In this document: piece by piece, positions 44,301-55,052 of the stretch
How the letters are laid out: every line of letters starts with the position of its first letter
Position numbering within the stretch: position 1 is the first letter of the stretch
DNA from: Plantago ovata
Taxonomy: Eukaryota > Streptophyta > Magnoliopsida > Lamiales > Plantaginaceae
Direction: 5' to 3'
NCBI GenBank assembly: GCA_028274465.1
Contig: CM051458.1
Location: 37,920,744 to 37,984,743 of the forward strand
DNA length: 64,000 bases
The notes under the pieces: model-generated
The model's input: the letters and a program-made list of their open reading frames with translations, nothing else
Database searches by the model: none
What the model was told of the DNA's origin: nothing
Program-made: the position numbers and the translations under genes

Positions 44301-46581
44301 TGAAATAAATTATAATTAGACACAAGTACTAAGCTGTCAAACTTAGTTTTTATACCAAAATTATTAACTACCTGCTGAGCAGGGAGTGTTGGTTCTGGTG
44401 CAGAGGCTTCAGCAACCATCTGACTTGCATCTTGAGAAGTCTGTAGAGAAAGAATAATTTTAGCAAAAGAACAATTTTCAGAATTTGAAGTTTTACTGAT
44501 GGTTGAATTAACTACCTGCTGAGGAAGGACAGGTTGTGGCTCAGTCCTTTCAGCATTAACAGTTTCTTCAGCTTCTTGGACTGTTTCTTCAACAGACTTC
44601 TGATTTTGCTCTAATTGAGAAAGCTGTGCGGTTTCAGCAATCTCCCTTGTCTCTGAAATGACAAGTTGAGCAGAAGCATCTTGACCTTTAAGCTCACTGC
44701 TTGTCATGAAGAGATCAATTGACTTGTTGGATGATTCTTCAATCTCCAACTCCATTTGTTTGCTTAAATCTTCCAGTACAAGCTGGACTTTGTCAATTGA
44801 TGTCTTGGGTGAACTTGGGCCAGTATTCTCAGCATCAAGAGATGCGTCTTTGAATAATGCTTCTTGAGTTTCAGCAACTTCAGGAACTGGAACCATTGCT
44901 ATTTCAGCAACTGGTTCTTCAGCAAGCTGGGTTTCAGCAACTTGATGAGTTGCTTGTTCAGCAACCATCTTTTCAGCAGCATCAGCAAGTGCCGCTCTAT
45001 GCAGATCAGCAGCAATATCACTTGCCGGTTCCAGAGTTGGATCATCTAAATTATCTACAATGTAGATATCTGGGACTTGGGCAGGAATTTCATTTCCACT
45101 GCCTTGTGGTCTATTCTCAGTAGAGTTATCAACGTTGAGTTGATTGTTGAAGGCTTCCGCAAACACTTCAACATTGCTGATATATGTTTCAGTAATCACT
45201 TCAGCAACATCTACTAGCAAATGCGTTTCAGCATTTGTCTGGGAATTGACTGAGGAGTCTTGGACATCAGGGACTGACTGGGAAGCCAGTGTCTTCTTTC
45301 TTTTGTTGCTTGTCTGTTTCCTCTTAGGTACGGGGTTTGCTGATGACGCTGCAGTCTGAGTGTCATCATCAGCTTTCCTCTTTTTCATTTTAGATTTCTC
45401 CAGTTTCCCAGAGTCATCTATTGTTGCCTTTTCAGCAACAGGTGTTGTACACGTACCTTGTTGATTTTCTACAGCAGTTTCATTTGTGTTACCACCATCC
45501 ACAACAGTTTCATCTCTAAGTTGCTGAGTGGTAACATCTGCAGCTGTTGTATACCTTTCTTGCTGGCTTGTGCTGACAACATTTGCAGTTGTTGTCTTCT
45601 TAGTTTTCTTTCCAGCAATCTTAGGTACATTCTGCTTGTAGAAAGATCTTCCCACATTGCACACAGATTTCTTGATTGGCAATGGGTTTCTTAGCTGAAT
45701 CCTGAAATGTTCAAGGATATAGCATATCTTGATTCCATACATAACTGGAAAGGAAGGTGAGACCTTGTTGTCTTCTACCTTTACCTTAAACTTAGTGACA
45801 CAATCAACAAGCCTGTTGAAAATGTACTTAGCCCAGTTAAGTTCCGATTTATTTTCATAGATATGCATCAGCAATGGCCATCTTCTCAGGCCTACTTGGT
45901 CAATTCCTCCAACTTGGGAGTCAAGAACTTTTATCAGTAGCAGAGCTACTAGACCAAGTGAATGGCAGAGATGCTTTCTCTTAACGTGCTTTGTCCAAGT
46001 CACGGGAGCTATCTCGCCTTTCTTCATTTTTGCATTTCTGACGTCACTGTAGAATGCTTCAATTTCTTCGTCAGAAGCAGTGACGTCATCTTCAGTTCCA
46101 GTGGTTGGAATCTGAAAATCTCCGCTAAATCAGTCCATTTCAGGACGATTTGCGTGTTCTGAACATAAGTAAGGATCACTTTTTCAGTGACTCCATTACT
46201 GTCTGTAAGGGACTGGATTTCTGCATTGTTGTAGAATTCCATTGTATCAATCATGCTCACTTGCTTAGTGCGAGCAGAGATAAAGTTCATGAGGCCTTGC
46301 TGCTTGATGAACTCAAGCGCCTCTTCATTTTGGTCATCAAGTTCTTGTTCATAAAAGTACCTAATGTACTTTTCTTTTGCAAACCCTCCCCATTGCATCA
46401 ACATCTCACACTTTGCAGTGTCAAGATATGACGGAGGCATAGGTTTTACAGTGATTCGGTCGTTTTTCAACACAACTTTCGTTGTGTCTGGGGCCAGAGT
46501 AGTCACCGGAGCAGTGCGTGTTTCAGCACTATCAACCTTTGACGATTTTGAGGACTTAGATAACTGTCTCTTGGGAGCCAT
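41307..46581 (-). pseudogene. C2 extra ORF after pol (long fossil ORF of unknown function)
   Basis: The best copy of the family's extra ORF, about 5.3 kb with a few breaks; one stretch of 907 codons is open (46027-43304). From the N-terminus: a basic tail (MAPKRQLSKSSKSSK), a globular helical domain of ~300 residues, a nuclear-signal-like KKRKADD, and a long Ala/Glu/Gln-rich region full of VAE and QQ. Three candidate introns follow (44147-44515), then an acidic run (DDEEEEEDENIPTDPSDDEGKD), GETPV repeats (43040-43225), a coiled coil, and a conserved basic C-terminal domain. Its length, over 1,700 codons, exceeds gag or pol. No transmembrane segment, protease or polymerase motif is seen. Confidence 0.78.
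44147..44515 (-). other. Three consecutive candidate mini-introns, C2 extra ORF
   Basis: Introns 44441-44515 (75 bp), 44300-44371 (72 bp) and 44147-44221 (75 bp). All have GT at the 5' end, pyrimidine-rich 3' ends (TTCTTTCTCTACAG, AATTTATTTCAG, ATTCTTTTTCAG) and plausible CTAAT/CTGAT branch points. All follow CAGCAG or CAACAG. The exons between are 69 and 78 bp. All three introns are multiples of three and stop-free in C2, so retained and spliced RNAs could both be translated, like exitrons. Predicted from sequence only. Confidence 0.68.
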
Positions 46582-46715
46582 TTCTTATATAGAGCAAGAA
46601 AGATTGTACGAAAAGAGATAGTTTGCTTTTTGACCGGAGGTACAGTAGATTCAGGCTAGAATTTGCAGAGAAAGGAAATGTGAGTTAAAGAATTTTGTCA
46701 TTTCTCTAACTCCTT

Positions 46716-46725
46716 CTTTATATAG
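46716..46725 (-). promoter_or_regulatory. Candidate internal TATA box for the C2 extra ORF
   Basis: CTATATAAAG on the minus strand, about 135 bp before the ATG at 46581. Same spacing as in C1. Confidence 0.55.
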
Positions 46726-47109
46726 TGTCTCTGGTGTGTGAGAAACTCAATCGATTTGAGCTCTCAGCAAGGGTAAAACAGAGAAACACTAGAGTTAGTG
46801 GAGCCTTTGCATTGAATGCGTAGTGGCCCACTAACTAAAACCGTCAGAGCACTCTCTCTCTTTGTTTTGTTAGCCGTTAGATTAGTAACTCCTTTTAATC
46901 AATGGCCACGATTGAATTTCATGTCATGATTATTGCGAGTTTATCTGTGCCAGCTTAACGTCACAAATTGATTTTATCGAGTAATAAGGGATAGATTGCT
47001 TGCTGAAATAGACAAGAATCTTTTCAGCGAGTTTGAATTAACAATCTAGACACTTGCTGAAAATTCCCCCTTACTTAGATATCTCATATTTTCTTTAAGT
47101 TTAAAAGAC

Positions 47110-47470
47110 ATTTCTGATTTCCATATCAGTAAATTCTTTTGCACTTGAGACATCCTTTGGTAGAATCTGAGAGATGAGCTTTGCTCTTTTTCTGAGTTCC
47201 CGTCTCAGAAAGTTCCTTTGATACTTGAATACCTGTTTCAGTATCTTTTGATTGTCTGAGTACCCGTCTCAGCAATCCATAAGTTCTTTCTCTTACTGAG
47301 TGCCTGTCTCAGCAAGTGGTCAAGTTTCCTAACAAATACCCGTTTTGAAGGAATTACTTGTTGAATGCCTGTTTCAGCAATCATGTAGTGACTTATCATT
47401 TCTTAGAAGAAATCAGTGACTTGGTCTTTTAGACAGGAATACTTTGGCTTGCTGAATACCTGTTTCAGCA
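47110..47470 (-). repeat. Stem-loop array between pol and extra ORF, C2 copy
   Basis: The same seven units as in C1 at 29955-30316, in the same order and spacing, on the minus strand. Loops ACAGG(T/C)A and ACGGG(T/A)A are kept. A sequence identical to the first 14 bases of the LTR (TGTTAGGAAACTTG on the minus strand) lies between units 2 and 3, at 47321-47334. Confidence 0.82.
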
Positions 47471-47488
47471 TTCTGCCAAGTGTATCCT

Positions 47489-50400
47489 TTATTGAGGTAG
47501 TTCAATCAATCCAAGGTTATACCTTAGCATTGCGAACCTATTATCCGGTAGGGGCTTGGTGAAGATGTCAGCAAGCTGATCTTCAGTGCCTACTTTCACA
47601 ACCTCAATATCACCTTTTTCCACATGATCTCTAATGAAATGATGTCTAATATCAATGTGCTTGGTCCTAGAGTGAAACTTAGGATTTTGCGTAATTGCAA
47701 TAGCACTTGTATTATCACAAAAGATTGGTGTTTTCTTTGCAGAAATACCATAATCTCTTAATTGTTGCTGAATCCATAGGATTTGAGCTGTGCAACAACC
47801 AGCTGCAATGTATTCAGATTCAGTAGATGAATTGGCGACACAAGTTTGCTTCTTGCTGAACCATGATATTAATCTAGTACCCAAAAACTGACAAGTTCCA
47901 GAGGTACTTTTTCTATCAAGAGTTGATCCACCATGATCAGCATCAGAATAGCCAACCAATTAAAGTCCAGAATCTTTAGGATACCATAATCCAACATTGA
48001 CTGTACCTTTAACATATTTCAGTATCTTGATTGCCTTTTTGTAGTGTGATTCTCTTGGATCAGATTGGAATCTTGCACACACACAAACAGCATACTGAAT
48101 GTCAGGTCTACTTGCTGTTAGATACAACAAGGAACCAATGAGCTTCCTATACTTGTGTTCTTCAACACTTTTGTCCTCTTTAGTATAGCCCAATTTGGTA
48201 CCAACACTCATAGGGATCTTTTCAGGTTTCTCATCCTCTTTGATCCTAAACTTTATGAGCATTTCTTTCGCATACTTTGCTTGATTTATGAATATTCCAT
48301 CTTTGAGTTGCTTGACTTGCAATCCTAGGAAATAATTCAATTTTCCCATCATACTCATTTCAAACTTATTAGTCATGAGTTTGGCAAAATCATCACAAAG
48401 TTGCTTGTCCTTAGATCCAAAAATTATGTCATCCACATAAATTTGAACTAAGATTAATTTACCATCATGGTTCATGGTAAATAATGTTTTGTCAACTTCA
48501 CCTTTCTTGAAACCATTTTCCAGCAAGAACTTGGCCAAGGTATCATACCATGCTCTTGGTGCTTGCTTTAGACCATATACAGCTTTCTGAAGCTTGTATA
48601 CCATCTTGATTTCTGAGGGAAGTTCAAAGCCAGGGGGTTGTTCTAGGTAGACTTCTTCAGCAAGTTCACCATTTAAGAATGCACTTTTAACATCCATTTG
48701 GTAAACAATGAAGTCATTGTGAGCAGCAAAAGCCAAGAAAAGCCTAATTGCATCCAATCTTGCAACTGGAGCGTAAGACTCATCATAGTCCAATCCTTCA
48801 GTCTGACAGTAACCTTGAGCAACTAAGCGTGCTTTATTTCTTGTTACTTCACCAGACTCGCTCAGCTTGTTTCTGAACACCCACTTTGTACCAATAGCTT
48901 TCTTATCTTCAGCAAGTCGCACAAGTTTCCAGACTTTGTTCCTTTCAAATTGATCCAATTCTTCTTGCATTGCCTTTATCCATTCAGAATGCTTCAAAGC
49001 TTCTTCTATGGTTTTAGGTTCAATTTCTGATACAAAGCAAGAGAACAATGATTCTACTTCTACGACAGTTGCTTCTTCAGCAAGTCCGTGAGTAGCTTTG
49101 GATCTAGTCACTTGGCGTTTATTAATATCGCCAATCATATCCGTAGAGGGATGATCTCTAATCCATTTATTAACAGGTTTCCTGTTTGTTGGATCAGGAT
49201 ATGTTTGCTCATCAGCATGTGACTCTTCAGTATGTACTTGTTCAATACTACTGGGAATTTGTGTCTCTGCTGAGATTTGTTCGTCAGCAACTGCTTGTTC
49301 AGCATTGCTGGATTGAGGTATTTCATCAGCAGGCACTGGAGATTGCGTAATTTCAGCAACTTCCGGAGCAACCGCGTCTTTTGCTGGAAATTCTTTGTCG
49401 TGAACTATATTTATCTTGTCATGACTCGGGGGAGGAGAGTCATTGTCAGAATCATCATTTAGTTCACTTGACTTGATTTGCCTAGCATCAGATTCAGTTC
49501 TTTGCTCATGTATGATTAGCTTTTTCATACATTCTGATATTTCTTCTTCAGCAGGTACACCTTGTGACTTTTCGTAGAATACAACATGCACAAATTCTTC
49601 AATCTTTTGTGCCTTTTTGTTGTAAACTCTATAAGCTTTACTATGCAAGGAGTAGTCAAGAAATATCGCTTCGTCTGCCTTTGGTTGAAATGTTCTTAGG
49701 TATTCTCTACCATTGTTAAGAACGAAACATTTGCAACCAAATACTCTTAGATGAGTGATGTTAGGAGGTCTTCCAACAAACAATTCATAAGGAGTTTTGT
49801 TGTATTCCTTAGTAATCAGACATCTATTTTGAGTATAGCAGGCGGTATTAATCGCTTCAACCCAATAAGCCTAACTTATTTCAGTGTCAGCAAGCATTGT
49901 TCTTGCGGCTTCTTTCAGGGTACGATTCTTCCGTTCAGCAACACCGTTTTGCTGTGGTGTTCTTACTGAGGATAACTGATGTTGAAGACCTTTTAAGGTA
50001 CAATATTCAATTATGTACTGGTTTACAAACTCAGTACCATGGTCTGTCCTTATGACTTTTACCTTGTCATTTTTCATGACTTCAAGCTTATTCAGCAAGT
50101 TAGGTATTTCAGTCTTAGTTTCAGATTTGCGCTTGATGAATACTACCCAAGTGAATCTTGAATAGTCATCTACCACGACTAGACCATACTTCTTACCAGC
50201 ATAGCTTGTTGAAGAAGATTCAAACAAGTCAATGTGCAAGAGTTGTAAAGGTTTTGTAGTTGACGGTACTGCCTTGTTCTTGAAAGAGGATTTGGTTTGC
50301 TTTCCTTGCTGACATGCATTGCAAACACCATCCTTCTTAAAAGTAACCCTAGGTAATCCAACTACAAGTGCCTTTTTAGACAGCTTATTCAGCGTCTTGA

Positions 50401-50880
50401 AGTTTAGATGACTTGTTCGTTTATGCCATAACCATGCTTTTTCAGCAAGGCAATCATGATCTGAGACAAGGCATTTTTCAACGTTTGCTGAAGACCAATC
50501 AACGGTGTACAAGCCTCCTGATCTTCTTGCAATCATTATAACCTTTTTAGTCTCAAAATCTACAAGTTTACATTCATCACTTTTTATTTCGATGAAGTAT
50601 CCTTTGTCAGCAAATTGACTCATGCTGAAAAGGTTAAACTTAAGATTTTTGACATAAAGAACTCCAGAAATGGTTATGCATCCTAACTTCACATCACCAT
50701 AGCCTTTTGTAGATCCGAAACTTCCACCAGCAAACCTTATTGTTGGACATTTAGACCACCGTCTATAGTTTATAAGGTTATTCTTGTTGCCCGTCATGTG
50801 CTTTCCACAACCACTATCAAAGTGCCAGATTGCATCGTTTGTCTCCGTGGCTGCAGTCTGCACAATCAAGAGCAAACAAG
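47489..50880 (-). pseudogene. C2 pol (fossil)
   Basis: Protease (FDSGCGKHMTG), GAG-pre-integrase, integrase (DLFESS, RTDHGTEFVN, GVAERKNR) and an acidic linker. Then reverse transcriptase, with [36 protein letters not shown] and YVDDIIFGS, the last carrying the catalytic DD. Last, RNase H (STESEYIAAGCC, DNTSAI, RTKHIDIRHHFIRD). It ends DIFTKPLPDNRFAMLRYNLGLIELPQ at 47489. Few breaks. Close to the C1 copy throughout. Confidence 0.92.
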
Positions 50881-53299
50881 TTAATTATCCAATGATGGAT
50901 GTCCATTAACATGTTCAAGAATGCGTCCAGTGGAAACCCAAGTCTGAAGTTTTTCAACTTTGACTTGTTTTCTACTTGCTGAGGAACTAGGAGGATTTGA
51001 GCTGAAAGACTTTTGACTCGTGCTGGTCAAATCCACTTTCTGATGTGGTGTCTTGCTCTGTTGACCTTTTTGCTGAACATACTTTTCAGTAAGTTCTTTT
51101 CTAGCAAGGTTCCTTCTAGTCCTAGCATTGGGAGTCTTTTCAGAACTCTTAGGCTTGATTTTCTTCATCTCTTTGAAGTATCTTTACTGACTTTGCTTAT
51201 ACTCATGAAAAAGTTGACTTTGCTTGGTTTTGAAACCTAGTCCACTTTTCGGAGAATGCTGAGCTTTAGCTTCAGCAACCTTACTTGATTCAGGTTTGTC
51301 AGCAAAGGACTTCTGATTACTTTTAGTAATCTTGTCTTTAGTCTTAACAACTTGCTTTTCAGCAACTTGTTTGGCGGAATGCTTCACGGCATTCTTCTTC
51401 TTTCCAGTTTGCTTCTCAGCAACCTGTTTTCCTTTTAAAGTCTTGTTACTTTGAGTAGCAACAACGGGCTTTATGGTCATAGGTACTTGATTGCATGTTT
51501 CAGCAACCTTAGATTGACCAAACTGATAGATTACTGGAGCACTACTATCAGTAGCACGTACAAAGGAGATAGGTGATTTATCTTTTCTCAAGATTTCTAC
51601 GTTATCACCTTCGCACGTTGCTCCTAAACCTTCTTTCTAAGATGGATCTCTCAGATAAGAGTTTAGTTCAGTCAGCGTATTACTTGCTTCCACATAGGAT
51701 TTGAAATTGATTTTCATCTTTTTCATTTCTTGGATTTCAGCAAGTAACTTTAGAATTGAGGACTGATACTCTTCCAATTCTAATGCCATTTGAGAATTTT
51801 TCTCTGCAGCCTCAGCAATCAACTTCTTAAGACGCCTTATTTCAGCATCCTTTTCTTCTGTCTCTTCCTTCAGCAAAACGTACTTTTCAGTAGTTTGCTT
51901 GGTCAGAGTTTCAGCAAGTTGTAGTTTCTCTTGCTGTTTGCTGAGAGTTTTCTCAAATCTTTCGATTTCACCTTGAATATTGTCAAGGTCAATCTCGTCT
52001 TCACTTTCTGAATCTGAGTCAGAGGTAGAGTTGTTTACCTAACCGGCCATGAGGCAGAATTCGTAGTTCGACACATCTGGATAAGCTTCCATAGCTATTC
52101 CACACTTCTTTGCCAATCTCCACGTCTAGAGTGGCTTCTTCATCGTCGGTGTCTGAACTTTCATCCTCACTGTCTTCGGAGCTAGTATCAATACACAATG
52201 CATCGATTTTTGCTTGAAGCTTCTTCTTTTCTTCAGCAATAAAAGCTCTTTTGAACTTCTTCTTCATTTCAGCAGATTTGCCTTTCAGCAAAGGGCAATT
52301 AGCTTTGAAGTGTCCAGGCTTTTTGCAGTAAAAACATAGATCATTTCCAACTGCTGGTTCTTCTGATGATGTAGCTTGCTGAGCTTGCTTGTTCAGCGAG
52401 CTAGTATCATTCTTGTACTTATGGTAGTTGTTACCAAGATGCTTTTTCAGCTTCTCTTTTGCTTTTCGCCTTTCAAGTTCCTTGCTGATGAATTTCTTCA
52501 TGTTTTTAACAATTAAAGCATTTTCATCAGCAGGCTCTTTATCATTCTTCTTTTCAGAAGATGACGGCTTTGCAGCAAGAGCAATGTTTTGCGATTTTTC
52601 AGCAAATACATTTTCTCTTTGCTTTGTCTCATAATTGACAGTAGCAAGATGAGAGAACAACTCTGTTGGTGTAATGTCTGGCATTCCTTGATTATAATAG
52701 AAATTCTGAGTATGGATCCATTCTTGATTCAAACTTCTGATGATAGTTTTCACTTTCTCAGAATCTGAATAAAGGTTTCCAACACCCAACGCTGCCATTT
52801 CACTAACAAGAGTTGTGAATCTGAAGTCCAAGTCTTCCAGTGACTCGTTTGCACCTTGCTTAAAGTTTCGAAACTTAAATTTAAGTACTTCAAGTTTGTT
52901 TTCCTTGGTCTTGTCAGATCCAGCACAAAGATCTTGAACCATTTTCCAAGCTTCCTTTGCAGTCTTAGCACCCCACAGTTTGCACTGTATGGTATCCGGA
53001 GTTGATCGAATGATGATATTTCTAGCTTGGCCATCAAGACGGAATCTCTTAGCTTCGTCAGAAGTCCATTCCTCTCTTGGTTTTGGCACAACCGTATCTG
53101 ATGGTTCGCCTTGGATGGTTTCCTTTCCAGCTTCAGTGGTCCTATGAGGGAAACTCCTTTCAACCTTGGTGATCTTGATAGGTCTATCATTAATGACGGT
53201 GACCATCTCATCACTAATGGCCTCAAGATGTAGCATCATGTTGTTTCGCAATTTCTCGTAATTTTCCAGCTTCAGTAAGGGAGCATCTCCTAAAGACAT
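50881..53299 (-). pseudogene. C2 gag (fossil)
   Basis: Starts MSLGDAPLLKLENYEK at 53299. UBN2-like gag domain, CCHC knuckle CYCKKPGHFKANC (near 52320), acidic EDSEDESSDTDDEEATLD, coiled coil, Lys-rich tail, ending ...GHPSLDN just before pol. A few breaks. About 800 codons in all, twice the usual Copia gag, because of the long tail. Confidence 0.9.
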
Positions 53300-53411
53300 C
53301 CTGTCAGCAAAGCACTATCAAACTGATCAAGTGAGAGTGATTTACGGAAAGCACCTAAGGGGATCTAGGTTCAGTGCAGAAGGTTAAAGAACCTCCTGCT
53401 CTGATACCACT

Positions 53412-55052
53412 TGTTGGTCCCTTTAAACAACAAGAAAAGACTAGAGGGGGGGGGGTGAATAGTCTTTTCAAACTTTCGTCGTTTAAAACTTTCTCAGCAA
53501 GTACTTATTACTTTTCAGTAATGAGTTTGCTGATACTTAACTTTCTCAGCAAGCGTAAGTTACTTTACAGTAGCTTGGTTTGCTGATACTTAAAATCAGA
53601 GAGCGGAAGTCTTTGATACAATAAGTGCTTTTTCAGTAAGTAAAGGTTTCAGCAAGTGAAGTGAGTGACTGTGTACAGACAGATATAATTTGCTGAAAGC
53701 TAAATACAGTAAGTAAATCACACAAACACTTTTATAGTGGTATCTGAGAGTGGCGTAATCTCTCAACTAGTCCACTTCGTCCTTTCTAGGACTGAATCCA
53801 CTAAGATATGATTGAGGTTCCTTACAATCTCCTATCTAAAGCGATTCAACAGAAACCAAAGCACACTTGCTTCGTCTCCAACCTAAACTAGAGAACTCAA
53901 CCTTGTTCTCCATCAAACTTGGTACTTTTAATCAGCAAAACTATGCTCGATTAAGTTCCCCTGAATATCACGCCTGAAAGGGTGTATTTTCAGTTAGAGA
54001 GTTTTGGGGTGAGATGACTTAATTATAACTTATTCAGTTACAACAAGTAATCTAAGAAACACAACTTGGAATACTTTGCAGTAAACAAGTTTGATTGTTT
54101 CTGGTGTCAAGACTTGTTCTTGTTCGAAAGAAAGAACACTTAACTAATTTCTTAGTCGAGTTTGTTCTACTTCTTCAGAAGTAGCTTTTTCAAGATTTAA
54201 GTCTTGGAACGGATCAATGGCAGTAAGAGAGTTTGAAGGTTTGTGAGTTTTTAAGCACAAGTGAGAGTTTGATCACGTTGTTGACACACTACAACTCTTT
54301 GCCGGATGACCTCTATTTATAGTGCAAGTAAAGAGCCGTTTGAATTTCAAATCCTAAGGCTTTTGTTCCTTAACATGTCACTATCTTGCTTTTGTACTTT
54401 CAGCAGCGACTTTGTTTGTCTTCTAGTCTTCATGTCCTTCGCGTGCATGCTTTGAATGCACATTTGAATAGATTTCAAACAGTAACATTGGAGCGCCAAT
54501 TCACGTACATTCAGCAAGAGGTCACATATGTTTATCAGCAAGTGGTCAGTCTCAGTTTCAGCAAGCATAACCTACTCTGTCTTTCAGATTTTCACTTATG
54601 CAATGCTGTTGCTGAATTTTCCACTTTCTGAGCAACACGTGCCTTTGTAGATACCAGTCTTCAGCAATCTTCTAGTCTTCAGATCTTCAAATTCTTCAAG
54701 TCTTCAGATCTTCAAAAGTCTTCAAGATTCTGAGCGGTTTCTATTTGCTTCAATAATTTGTTTGTAATAAACAAAATATATCTTCAGCAAATGCTTCAAT
54801 AGGTTATTTTCTTTTCAGTAAATAAGATACATTAAAGCTAAGCATCAATAAGTTATTTTCTTTTCAGAAAATAAAATACATCATACGCAAAAGAAATAAC
54901 TTATCTAACACCTAACTAAGTCATCAGCAAACGTTCCTCTTGTACAATGTCCTTAAAATTCTAAATTCCTATGGACCTTAAGAGTACTAGTTACTGGACT
55001 TTCCTTAATTTAGCATGGTTAATTGCTCATTAAAATTATAAGTTTCCTAACA
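53412..55052 (-). repeat. 5' LTR and primer site of Copia C2
   Basis: 1,641 bp. TATA complement at 54313-54322. The primer site (complement of TGGTATCAGAGCAG) is at 53396-53409, two bases beyond the LTR. The U5 hairpin pair is at 53494-53533 and 53546-53586. Confidence 0.95.

Larger units (their letters stand above)
39400..55052 (-). mobile_element. Copia element C2, nearly whole, inserted in G2
   Basis: Full length, 15,653 bp on the minus strand: 5' LTR 53412-55052, primer site 53396-53409, gag 53299-50881, pol 50880-47489, spacer with stem-loop array and TATA box, extra ORF 46581-41307, polypurine tract 41043-41060, 3' LTR 39400-41042. It is flanked by a perfect 5-bp duplication CCTGT (39395-39399 and 55053-55057). 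By eye the LTRs differ by about 20-25 changes in 1.64 kb, or 1-1.5%. That is roughly half a million years at 1.3e-8 per site per year. About half a dozen breaks. It is the best reference copy of the family here. Confidence 0.95.
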
